Source: Chloroflexota bacterium (GTDB taxonomy: Bacteria > Chloroflexota > Anaerolineae > JAAYEA01). From it: a stretch of DNA of 45,493 nucleotides. The stretch is from assembly GCA_019873665.1 (NCBI GenBank), contig JAIOAV010000001.1, positions 84,496 through 129,988 on the forward strand, in the 5' to 3' direction. Positions 9,379 through 17,326 of the stretch are shown in pieces. The stretch's first letter is position 1; each line of letters begins with the position of its first letter. Position numbers and translations under genes: made by a program. Under the pieces are notes generated by a model. That model saw nothing but the letters and a program-made list of their open reading frames with translations, was not told the origin of the DNA and ran no database searches.

Positions 9379-11856
9379 ATGGGTGAAAGTGACGATCTGA
9401 GGATCGGGGTCTATATCTGCCACTGCGGTAGCAACATTGGCGGTGTCATAGACGCCAAGGCATTGGCCGAATATGCGGCGACGCTTCCCGATGTTGTTGT
9501 AGCAAAGGACAACAAGTACATGTGTGCGGATCCGGGGCAGAACCTGATCCGCGAGGACATCAGGGCGCACAAGCTGAACCGCGTCGTGGTGGCGGCGTGC
9601 AGTGTTCGCCTGCACGAGCCGACCTTCCGCGCTTGCGTGGCAGAAGCGGGGCTGAACCCATTCCTGTTCGAGATGGCGAACATCCGCGAGCAGGACACGT
9701 GGGTGCACTCGCACCATCCGGAGGCGGCGGCGGAGAAGGCGAAAGATCTTGTGGCGGCGGCGGTGGCCAAGACGCGGTATGCAGCGCCGCTGGAGATGAT
9801 CAAGGTACCCGTGACCAAACGGGCGATGGTCATCGGCGCGGGGATCGCTGGCATCAGCGCCGCGCTGGACCTGGGCGACATGCAGGTGGACACGATACTG
9901 GTGGAAAAGGAGCCGAGCATCGGCGGCAAGATGGCTCAGCTCAACAAGACCTTTCCCACCATGGACTGTTCCATATGAATTCTCGCACCCAAGATGGTTG
10001 ACGCGGCGCGTCACCCCAAGATTGATGTGCGAGCCTATACGGAAGTCGAAAGAGTCGAGGGCTACATCGGCAATTTCAAAGTCAAGCTGGTGGAAAAGCC
10101 GCGCTATGTCATCGCCGACAACTGCACCGGCTGCGGCGCGTGCTCGCCTGTCTGCCCGATCGAGGTGCCGAACGAGTTTGAGGAGGGCCTGGGCCCGCGC
10201 AAGGCGATCTATGTGCCGCATTCGCAGGCGGTGCCTCTTGTCTATACTATTGACATGGATAACTGCATCCAGTGCTACAAGTGCGTGGATGCGTGCGGCA
10301 AGCTGCAAGCCATTGACTTTTCGCAGCAGCCCAAGGAGACGTGGGAGGACGTGGGGGCCATCATCGTGGCTACCGGTTTTGACACGTTCGATCCCACCGA
10401 GCTCACCGAGTATGGTTACGGCCGGTATGACAATGTCCTCACGGCGATGGAGCTGGAGCGCCTCCACAACTCGACCGGGCCGACGGTCGGCAATATGATC
10501 CGGCCATCGGACGGCAAGGTGCCCAAGAGCGTGGCGCTGGTACAATGCGTCGGCTCGCGCGATGCCCGCTTCCACGAGTACTGCTCTGGCTTCTGTTGCA
10601 TGTATACCATCAAGAATGCCATGCTGATGAAGGACCTCTATCCCGACATGGAGATCACGATCTTCTATATGGATATCCGCACGCCTGCCAAGGGGTATGA
10701 GGAGTTCTATCAGCGGGCGCGGCAGCGCGGCATCCGCTTCATCCAAGGGCGGCCCTCGCAGATCACAGAGGACCCGGAGACCAAGAACCTCTTTGTTGAG
10801 GCGGAGGATCTGGCGCTCGGCGCGCCGGTCGTGCTCGAGACGGAAATGGTGGTTCTCTCCACCGCTGCCGAACCGCGGCATGACATCGAGCAACTGGGCG
10901 AAGCGATCACGCTGACGCGGGATGCCAGTGGGTTCTACATGGAGTATCATCCCAAGCTCAAGCCGATTGACACGCCGACAGAAGGGGTGTTCATCGCTGG
11001 CGCGGCGCAGGGGCCGAAGGATATTCCGTCCAGCGTGTCGCAGGGAAGCGGCGCGGCTGCGCGTGCGGCACGCATCATGGCCGCCGACACTTGGGAGATC
11101 GAGCCGATCGTTGCCTACGTCTGGCAGGATCGCTGCTGGGAGGCGCAGGGGCGCAAGTGCGGCGTCTGCGTGACCAAGTGCCCATACAACGCCATCACCA
11201 TCCAGCCAGGGATGGGCGCGGTGGTGCAGCCCGCGGTCTGTCACGGCTGCGGCGCGTGTGTCGCGGAATGCCCGCACAACGCCATCACGCAGCTCCACTT
11301 TACTGAGGCGCAGATCATCGCGCAGATCCACGCGCTGATGCAGGACAAGCCCGAAGAGAAGATCATGGCATTTATGTGCCACTGGTGCTCTTATGGCGGT
11401 GCGGATAATGCCGGCACCAGTCACTTTGAGTATCCTCCGTCTTCGCGTGGCCTGCGCGTGATGTGCTCGGCGCGTATGGACACCGATCTCGTGCTGGAGG
11501 CTTTCCGACAGGGCGCGGGGATGGTGCTCGTCTCCGGTTGCCACCCGCAGGACTGCCATTATATCACCGGGCAGCAGCATGCCGCCAAGCGCTTTGAGCG
11601 GCTGGCCAGGCAGCTAGAGCGGATCGGCATCTCGCTGGAGCGATTCCGCGTGGAGTGGATCTCGGCGGCGGAAGGCGCCAAGTACGCGCGCGTGATCCGC
11701 GAGATGGACGAGACGCTGCACAAACTCGGGCCGGAACGGATCCGCGCCGAGAATGCCAAGGTGCTGCCAGAGCTGGAGCGCAGGCTGAAGCATCTATCAC
11801 AAATCCCGCATGTCGCAGAGGTTTTGGAACGTGCGGCCGTGAGCCGGGAGGGATGA
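9379..11856 (+). CDS. hdrA: Selenocysteine-containing HdrA fused to MvhD (TGA at 9976-9978 read as Sec)
   Basis: HdrA is the FAD-containing, electron-bifurcating core of heterodisulfide-reductase-type complexes. As one frame the protein has 825 residues with Sec at 200. Order: N-terminal domain ([13 protein letters not shown]), FAD-binding GAGIAG near 153, then [16 protein letters not shown], an inserted two-cluster ferredoxin ([12 protein letters not shown] near 248, [11 protein letters not shown] near 296), the flavoprotein remainder ([16 protein letters not shown]), two more clusters near 585-635 ([21 protein letters not shown]), and a C-terminal MvhD/FlpD domain ([22 protein letters not shown]). 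Cys-containing relatives have DCxxCILxPKM, so the TGA replaces the second Cys. The two halves are in the same frame (615 nt between starts), the ATG at 9994 has no ribosome binding site, and a SECIS-like hairpin follows. The start at 9379 has AGGAG 8 nt upstream. A sequencing error or true nonsense mutation remains possible. Confidence 0.88.
9976..9978 (+). promoter_or_regulatory. In-frame TGA, proposed selenocysteine codon of hdrA
   Basis: TGA is codon 200 of hdrA, between ...MDCSI and ILAPKM. It falls on the second Cys of the conserved DCxxC motif. No frameshift is needed to join the upstream and downstream coding sequences. Confidence 0.85.
9982..10033 (+). ncRNA. Bacterial SECIS-like hairpin inside hdrA mRNA
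   Basis: Directly after the TGA a two-level hairpin can be drawn. The outer stem is CTCGCAC (9982-9988) with GTGCGAG (10027-10033). The inner stem is GG (9996-9997), a bulged T (9998), then TGACGC (9999-10004), apical GGC, and GCGTCA (10008-10013) followed by CC (10014-10015). The bulged U, the GGUUG sequence and the G-rich apical loop resemble the SelB-binding upper stem of E. coli fdhF SECIS as I remember it. The apical loop is ~26 nt after the TGA, within the usual bacterial range. Structure was drawn by hand, not folded computationally. Confidence 0.7.
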
Positions 11857-11857
11857 C

Positions 11858-12832
11858 ATGCTCAACTTGAGCCGGCTTGATCGGGCGTTTACCGCTGAGG
11901 TGATGGCAGAACCGGGTGGCGAGAACCTACTCCTCTGCTACTCGTGTGGCACATGTATGTCGACGTGCCTGGTGAAGCGGTACAACGAGGAGTTTAATCC
12001 GCGTCGCCTGCTACGGATGGTGGCGCTGGGGATGCGAGAGGCAGCACTGGCAAGCCCGACGTATTGGCTTTGCTCCGCCTGCGACGCCTGCTACAAGCGC
12101 TGCCCGCAGAACATCCACATCTCTGATATCATGAAGGCGGTGCGCAACGTTGCCGTGCGCAATGGCTACCGTCCGCCCTTTGCAGCAGCGGTGGTGAACG
12201 AGGACAAGTGCTCCGCCTGCGCCATCTGCGTGCGCGCGTGCCCCTATCAGGCGATCCACACCGGCGCCAAGGGCGTGAATGGCGAGGAGCGCACGGTGGC
12301 GGTCGTGGACGAGACGCTCTGCATGGCGTGCGGCGTCTGCGCGGGAGCGTGCCCGTCGCTGGCGATCCAGGTGGAGGATTTCCGCCATGAGGAGATGCTG
12401 GCGCGGTTGGGTGCGCATGGCTGGCTGGATGCGCCGCTGGACGAGCCCAAAATCGCAGCTTTTGTCTGCAACTGGTGTCTGCGCGCTGACGAGGATGTGG
12501 CGGATTTGGGCGAGTTCCCGCCGAATGTCCGCATCGTTCATGTGCCCTGCTCGGGCCGCGTGGACCCGTTGCTGGTGCTCTTGGCGCTGCAACAGGGCGC
12601 CGATGGTGTACTGGTGGCGGGCTGCAAGCCCGGTGAATGCCATTATCGCCAGGGGAATTATATCGAACATGGTCGGCTTTTCCTGCTGAAAGAGATGATG
12701 GCCGAGATGCGCATGCCGCCGGAGCGGGTTCGCTTTGCACAGTTTGGCGCGGCAGATCGCGGCAAGTTCGCGCAGACCGTCAAGGAAATGGCGGGCGAGC
12801 TGGCGGCGCTCGATGGAGGGCAAAATGGGTAA
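11858..12832 (+). CDS. HdrC-like / double ferredoxin / MvhD fusion protein
   Basis: This 324-residue protein is a fusion of three electron-transfer parts. Residues ~25-90 resemble HdrC, with CYSCGTCMSTC and CSACDACYKRCP binding two [4Fe-4S] clusters. Residues ~110-175 form a two-cluster ferredoxin (CSACAICVRACP, CMACGVCAGACP). Residues ~195-315 are an MvhD/FlpD domain ([2Fe-2S] type) with CNWCLRADED, PCSGRVDP and GCKPGECHY. MvhD normally links the MvhAG hydrogenase to HdrA. The gene starts one base after the hdrA stop and overlaps mvhG by 8 nt, so it belongs to the same operon. No HdrB (CCG-domain) part is present in this protein or nearby. Since HdrA also ends in an MvhD domain, the complex would carry two of them. 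Assignment of domains is by motif and order. Confidence 0.88.
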   Translation: MLNLSRLDRAFTAEVMAEPGGENLLLCYSCGTCMSTCLVKRYNEEFNPRRLLRMVALGMREAALASPTYWLCSACDACYKRCPQNIHISDIMKAVRNVAVRNGYRPPFAAAVVNEDKCSACAICVRACPYQAIHTGAKGVNGEERTVAVVDETLCMACGVCAGACPSLAIQVEDFRHEEMLARLGAHGWLDAPLDEPKIAAFVCNWCLRADEDVADLGEFPPNVRIVHVPCSGRVDPLLVLLALQQGADGVLVAGCKPGECHYRQGNYIEHGRLFLLKEMMAEMRMPPERVRFAQFGAADRGKFAQTVKEMAGELAALDGGQNG

Positions 12833-13811
12833 GCTCAAAACAGCCATCTATTGGGCGGCGGCGTGTGGCGGATGCGATATCGCCATCGTCGAGATCGGCG
12901 CGCACCTGCTGGAGCTGGATGCGGCGGCACAGATCGTGCTCTGGCCGGCAGCGATGGACTTCAAGTACAACGAAGTCGAGGCGCTACCGGATGGCGACAT
13001 TGATCTCTGCCTCTATAACGGGGCGGTGCGCACGTCGGAGCAGGAACATATCGCCAAGCTGCTCCGGCGCAAGTCGAAAGTGATGGTGGCGTTCGGCTCG
13101 TGTGCTCATGAAGGGTGCATCCCCGGCTTGGCTAATCTGAAGGAGCGCGACGCGATCATGCGCCGCGCCTATGCCGAGACGCCCTCCACCGCCAACCCGG
13201 ATGGGATCATGCCGCAGACCGCGACTCAGGTCCCGGAGGGGGAGGTGCCACTTCCTGCTTTCTGGGACAAAGTGGACACACTGGCGCAGACCGTGCCAGT
13301 GGACTATTTCGTTCCGGGTTGCCCGCCTTCGTCGCACCAGGTGTGGAAGGTGCTGCAGGCAGTGATTGCGGGTCAATTGCCGGAGCGCGGTAGCGTCGTG
13401 GGGGTCTATCCCAAGACGGTATGCGATCAGTGCGGGCGTGTGCGGTTGGGCACCAAAGTCAAGCATTTCTACCGCCCGCACGAGATCATCCCGGATCCAG
13501 AGCGTTGCTTTCTGGAGCAGGGACTGATCTGCGCGGGGCCAGCCACGCGCGCAGGATGTAACGAGGAAGGCAAGCAGCCGCTGTGTATCGCGGCCAACAT
13601 GCCGTGCCGTGGCTGTTATGGGCCGCCGGATGGCGTGCCAGATCAGGGGGCCAAGCTGCTGAGCGCCATTGCCTCCATCGTGGAGGGGGAAAACGAGCAC
13701 GATATGCAGGCAGTGCTGCACGACATCGTTGATCCGGTGGGGATATTCTACCGTTTCAGCCTCTCCGACTCGCTGTTGCGACAGGTCATGGAGGAGGGAA
13801 AGAGGGAATGA
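12825..13811 (+). CDS. mvhG: [NiFe] hydrogenase small subunit, MvhG type (group 3c-like)
   Basis: MvhG is the small Fe-S subunit of F420-non-reducing hydrogenases, carrying electrons from the NiFe site to MvhD. The protein has 329 residues. The proximal cluster ligands are seen in AACGGCDIAIVEIG, FGSCAHEGCIPG and PGCPPSSHQVW; further cysteines for medial/distal clusters are in CDQCGRV, CAGPATRAGC and CRGCYGPPDG. No Tat signal is present, in keeping with a cytoplasmic soluble enzyme. The chosen ATG at 12825 is preceded by GGAGGG with a 4-nt spacer and overlaps the upstream stop; longer in-frame extensions upstream have no homology-like sequence. It overlaps mvhA by 4 nt. Confidence 0.93.
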   Translation: MGKLKTAIYWAAACGGCDIAIVEIGAHLLELDAAAQIVLWPAAMDFKYNEVEALPDGDIDLCLYNGAVRTSEQEHIAKLLRRKSKVMVAFGSCAHEGCIPGLANLKERDAIMRRAYAETPSTANPDGIMPQTATQVPEGEVPLPAFWDKVDTLAQTVPVDYFVPGCPPSSHQVWKVLQAVIAGQLPERGSVVGVYPKTVCDQCGRVRLGTKVKHFYRPHEIIPDPERCFLEQGLICAGPATRAGCNEEGKQPLCIAANMPCRGCYGPPDGVPDQGAKLLSAIASIVEGENEHDMQAVLHDIVDPVGIFYRFSLSDSLLRQVMEEGKRE

Positions 13812-15283
13812 AAAGGATCACCATTGACCCGATCACACGGCTGGAGGGGCATGGGCGGATCGACATCTTTCTCGACGATGCGGGGAATGTGGCCAATGCC
13901 TATTTCGTCGTCCCAGAGCTGCGCGGCTTTGAGAAGTTCTGCGAGGGGCGGTCGGTGGAAGAGATGCCGCGTATCACACAGCGCATCTGCGGCGTCTGCC
14001 CTTCGGCGCATCACATGGCCTCGGTCAAGGCGGCAGACGCCGTGTATCATGTGGATCCACCACCCGCCGCGAAAAAGATTCGCGAGTTGCACTATTGCGC
14101 GTTCTGCTGCGCCGATCATGCCACTCATATCTATGTCCTGGGCGGCCCCGATTTCATCGTCGGGCCGGAGGCGGACCCGGCAGAGCGCAATATCCTAGGC
14201 ATCATCCGGCGTGTCGGGTTGGAGCTGGGCACGCGGGTGATCGCGCACCTGCAAGAGAGCCATGAGGTGGTGGCAATCCTCGGCGGGCGATACATTCATC
14301 CCGTGAACGCCCTCCCCGGCGGTGTTAGCAAGGGCCCGACGAAGGAGGAGCGCGATCACATCGAGGCCCTCTGCCGCCGCATGGTCGAGTTCGGCGAGCT
14401 CTCGCTCAAGCTCTTTGACCAGATCGTGCTGGGCAACCGACAGTACGTGGATATGATCTTGAGCGACGCTTATGCGCTGCCCACGTACTCCATGGGACTG
14501 GTGGATGCGAATAACAGGGTCAACTTTTACGACGGGCTTGTGCGCGTGGTGGACCCTGAGGGGCGAGAGTATGCCAAGTATGCGCCTGCCGAGTACCTCG
14601 ATCACGTCGCCGAGACGGTTTCACCCTGGAGCTATGTGAAGCTGCCTTACTTGAAGAAGGTGGGGTGGAAGGGCTACGTGACGGGCGCAGATAGCGGCAT
14701 CTATCGCGCCACGCCGCTATCGCGACTGAATGCCGCCGACGGGATGGCGACGCCGCTGGCGCAGGCCGCGTATGAAAAGATGTTCGACACGCTGGGGGGC
14801 AAGCCGGTGCATGCCACGCTGGCCATGCACTGGGCGCGGGTCATCGAGCTGGTGTATGCGGCAGAGCGGGCGCTGGAGCTGGCGCGCGACCCGGAGATCA
14901 TGGACCCGAATATCCGCACCATCCCCACCGCCATCCCGACGGAAGGGGTGGGCATCGTGGAAGCGCCGCGCGGCACGCTGACGCATCACTATATCACGGA
15001 CGAGCGCGGTATACTGCAGAAGGTGAACCTGATCGTCGGCACGACGAACAATCACGCTGCCATCGCCATGTCGGTGAAAAAGGCGGCGCAGAGCGTCATC
15101 GAGGGCGGCAAGGCGGTCACCCAGGGGATGCTGAACAAGGTCGAGATGGCGTTTCGCGCCTATGATCCTTGTTTTGCCTGCGCCACGCACACGCTGCCCG
15201 GACAGATGCCGCTGACGGTCAACGTCTATGACTCACGGGGGAATCTGGTGCAGAGTGTGGACAGGGAGGATGATAACCGATGA
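13808..15283 (+). CDS. mvhA: [NiFe] hydrogenase large subunit, MvhA type (group 3c-like)
   Basis: This is the catalytic subunit that splits or forms H2 at a Ni-Fe centre. It has 491 residues. The four Ni ligands are all cysteine: C61 and C64 in [11 protein letters not shown] (L1) and C455 and C458 in DPCFACATH (L2), so the selenocysteine seen in some relatives is not used here. The N-terminus [15 protein letters not shown] is typical. About 30 residues follow H461; such tails are often removed by a maturation protease, but none is encoded in the window. The gene overlaps mvhG (ATGA) and the following polyferredoxin gene (ATGA). Group 3c is inferred from the association with HdrA and MvhD domains. 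Confidence 0.94.
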   Translation: MKRITIDPITRLEGHGRIDIFLDDAGNVANAYFVVPELRGFEKFCEGRSVEEMPRITQRICGVCPSAHHMASVKAADAVYHVDPPPAAKKIRELHYCAFCCADHATHIYVLGGPDFIVGPEADPAERNILGIIRRVGLELGTRVIAHLQESHEVVAILGGRYIHPVNALPGGVSKGPTKEERDHIEALCRRMVEFGELSLKLFDQIVLGNRQYVDMILSDAYALPTYSMGLVDANNRVNFYDGLVRVVDPEGREYAKYAPAEYLDHVAETVSPWSYVKLPYLKKVGWKGYVTGADSGIYRATPLSRLNAADGMATPLAQAAYEKMFDTLGGKPVHATLAMHWARVIELVYAAERALELARDPEIMDPNIRTIPTAIPTEGVGIVEAPRGTLTHHYITDERGILQKVNLIVGTTNNHAAIAMSVKKAAQSVIEGGKAVTQGMLNKVEMAFRAYDPCFACATHTLPGQMPLTVNVYDSRGNLVQSVDREDDNR

Positions 15284-16176
15284 CACGCGGCTCAACCATC
15301 AAACGCGAGACAGCGACCGGTGTGGCCCTGGAGCGGCGCATGCTGACGCGCCACTACTGGTTCGAATGGCACGGTGAGACGTGTGTCGGGTGTGGCACCT
15401 GCGCCAAGGTGTGCCCCAAAGAGGCGATCACCATGCGCCAGGGGCGCGTGGCGGATGGGCGGCTGGTGGAGCGGCCGGGCATCGAGATTGACGCGGCCAA
15501 GTGCGTCTTTTGCGGCGAGTGCGTTCTGCTCTGTCCCGTCCATGCGCTGACCATGACCGTCAACGGCCAGCCGGAGATCCCGGTGGTGGTCTGGGAGGCG
15601 TTCCCGCAGTTGATTCGCGGCATTCAGATTCATGAAGACCGTCTTTCCGCGGCGCAGGCGGCAGCGTGCGTCGAAGTCTGCCCGCCGCGGGTGATCAGCA
15701 TAGAAGGGCACAAAAGCGTCTTGGGAGCGCTGGAGGCTGTAACATCTGTACGCGTGGATGAGAGTGGTTGCACCTACTGCAAGCAGTGTGAGGCGCTTTG
15801 CCCCGGCACTTTCAGCGTAACATCGCCCTGGGAAGGTCGCATCGTGCTGAATGTCAGCCTCTGCCCGCCCGGCTGTCGCGCCTGCGTGGATATCTGCCCC
15901 ACGCGCGCACTGACATGGGGTGATGGTCAGGTGGAGCTGGACAAGAGGTTCTGCCTCTATTGCGGGGCGTGCGAGAACATATGCCCGGTGTCGGAGGCGA
16001 TCACCGTGCAGCGCAGCGCCATACGGCACTACCCGGTCAAATCCTCGGCCTGGACCAAGGCGCTGGAGAGCTTGATTTCGATTGACGCGGCAGTGCGCGA
16101 GATTGAGGTCAAGTCACAGGGCAAGCGTCGCCATGCGGCGCAGTTCCTGCCAGGGGTGAAAAGGTCTTCTCCATAG
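15280..16176 (+). CDS. Polyferredoxin (MvhB-like) closing the hydrogenase operon
   Basis: This 298-residue protein is built from repeated [4Fe-4S] units: CVGCGTCAKVCP near 36, CVFCGECVLLCP near 72, CTYCKQCEALCP near 164, a CPPGCRACVDICP unit near 193 and CLYCGACENICP near 228. The region between the second and third units (ACVEVCPP) may be a degenerate cluster site. It resembles the MvhB polyferredoxins of methanogen hydrogenase operons and could hand electrons to external ferredoxin. The start overlaps the mvhA stop by 4 nt. The last ~50 residues contain no cysteine. The operon ends here; no clear terminator was seen before the next gene. Confidence 0.88.
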   Translation: MTRGSTIKRETATGVALERRMLTRHYWFEWHGETCVGCGTCAKVCPKEAITMRQGRVADGRLVERPGIEIDAAKCVFCGECVLLCPVHALTMTVNGQPEIPVVVWEAFPQLIRGIQIHEDRLSAAQAAACVEVCPPRVISIEGHKSVLGALEAVTSVRVDESGCTYCKQCEALCPGTFSVTSPWEGRIVLNVSLCPPGCRACVDICPTRALTWGDGQVELDKRFCLYCGACENICPVSEAITVQRSAIRHYPVKSSAWTKALESLISIDAAVREIEVKSQGKRRHAAQFLPGVKRSSP

Positions 16177-16225
16177 TGCGGATGGATCAGATGAGAGTGC
16201 GCCGAAGCCCGTGCGAGGACAGACC

Positions 16226-17323
16226 GTGAGGTTGGGACGAGCCCTCTTGTGGGGCGGCGCGATTGGTCTGCTATTGGCGCTGACGTGTGGTTGTCAGCGC
16301 CAGTTTGTGTTCTCGTTTACCTGGCTGGCGACGCAAACGCCCACCACCACCGTTACTTGCACCGCGACCCCCTCGTCCACGCACACGCCGACTCCCACAC
16401 GCACGACCACGCCGACGCGCACGGCGACGCCGACGGCATCCATCACGCAAACGCCGACACCTACCATGTCGCCGACCGCGACGCGCTCGCCCACGGCGTC
16501 ACCTACGGTGACACGAACGCCGACGGTGACGTTGACCCCGACGCCAACCCCGAACCCGTTTCCCACGCCGGACGGCATGCAGCGCGAGGCATGGGTGCCG
16601 ATTCTGATGTACCACTATATCTCGGCGGCTCCGGCGGGCGCGGATGCGTTGCGTCGCGATCTCTCCGTCGCCCCGGCTGATTTCGAGGCGCACCTCCGCT
16701 ACTTTCGGGACGCCGGCTACGAATCTATCACGCTGTATGATCTAGCGATGTACCTGCAGCGCGGCGTGCCGCTCCCCGAAAAGCCGATCTGTTTCACCTT
16801 TGATGATGGCTACAGGGATCACGTAACCAATGCTGTACCGCTCCTGCTCAAGTACGGCTTTCGCGGCACCTTTTTCGTGATCACCGGCTTTGCCGATGAG
16901 GGGCGCGCGGGCTATCTCTCGTGGGATGACATTATCTCAATGCATGCGGCGGGTATGGAGATCGGCAGCCACAGCTATATGCACGCCGATCTGGCGGGGC
17001 AAACGGCGGAACACATTGTGTGGCAGGTGCTTGGCGCCAAGGAGGCGCTGGAGGCGCGGCTGGGGGCGATCGCGCCGCTTTTCTGTTACCCCTTTGGCCA
17101 CTATGATGACCTGGTGATTGCTGTCGTGCGCTCCGCCCAATACTGGGTGGGGGTAACGACGGCGCAGGGATTGCGGAACGCCAGCGATGGCGTGTTCGAG
17201 TTGCGTCGCGTGCGCGTGCGCGGCGGAGATGATGTGGATGATCTGCTGCTGAACATCGAGTATCTGCGAAATCTCGATCTGACCCCGACACCTACGCCGA
17301 TTTCGGCCACGCGAAGGGGGTGA
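16226..17323 (+). CDS. Secreted polysaccharide deacetylase (carbohydrate esterase family 4)
   Basis: This enzyme would remove N- or O-acetyl groups from a cell-surface or environmental polysaccharide. From the GTG at 16226 (AGGA 7 nt upstream) it has 365 residues; a GTG at 16211 is the alternative. A hydrophobic signal segment is followed by LALTCGCQ, an imperfect lipobox. Next comes a ~75-residue Thr/Pro/Ser-rich linker made of TPT and TAT repeats, then the NodB domain. That domain has the metal-binding D193-D194 in TFDDGYRD and H249/H253 in HSYMHADL, plus CYPFGHYDD near the end. The linker would hold the catalytic domain away from the membrane. It is 4 nt upstream of the rqcH start, so the two may be cotranscribed. 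Confidence 0.9.
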   Translation: MRLGRALLWGGAIGLLLALTCGCQRQFVFSFTWLATQTPTTTVTCTATPSSTHTPTPTRTTTPTRTATPTASITQTPTPTMSPTATRSPTASPTVTRTPTVTLTPTPTPNPFPTPDGMQREAWVPILMYHYISAAPAGADALRRDLSVAPADFEAHLRYFRDAGYESITLYDLAMYLQRGVPLPEKPICFTFDDGYRDHVTNAVPLLLKYGFRGTFFVITGFADEGRAGYLSWDDIISMHAAGMEIGSHSYMHADLAGQTAEHIVWQVLGAKEALEARLGAIAPLFCYPFGHYDDLVIAVVRSAQYWVGVTTAQGLRNASDGVFELRRVRVRGGDDVDDLLLNIEYLRNLDLTPTPTPISATRRG

Positions 17324-17326
17324 GAC

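Noticed and set aside
9976..9993. hdrA as a pseudogene or as two separate genes
   Set aside because: The frame is unbroken apart from the TGA, the second half lacks a ribosome binding site, the TGA sits at a conserved Cys position and a SECIS-like hairpin follows. A sequencing error is still possible and is stated as such.
9259..11580. 773-codon minus-strand open frame across hdrA
   Set aside because: It lies antisense to a clearly recognised protein, has no homology-like motifs and is a product of GC-rich codon use on the other strand.
12735..12824. N-terminal extension of mvhG
   Set aside because: The extra residues are basic and unlike hydrogenase small subunits, and overlap the preceding gene; a good ribosome binding site precedes the ATG at 12825.
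15160..15190. Selenocysteine in the hydrogenase large subunit
   Set aside because: The L2 motif reads DPCFACATH with TGT and TGC codons; no TGA is present in mvhA or mvhG before their normal stops.
16330..16560. CRISPR-like or tandem DNA repeat
   Set aside because: The repeats are short, imperfect and encode a Thr/Pro linker within one open frame; there are no regular spacers.
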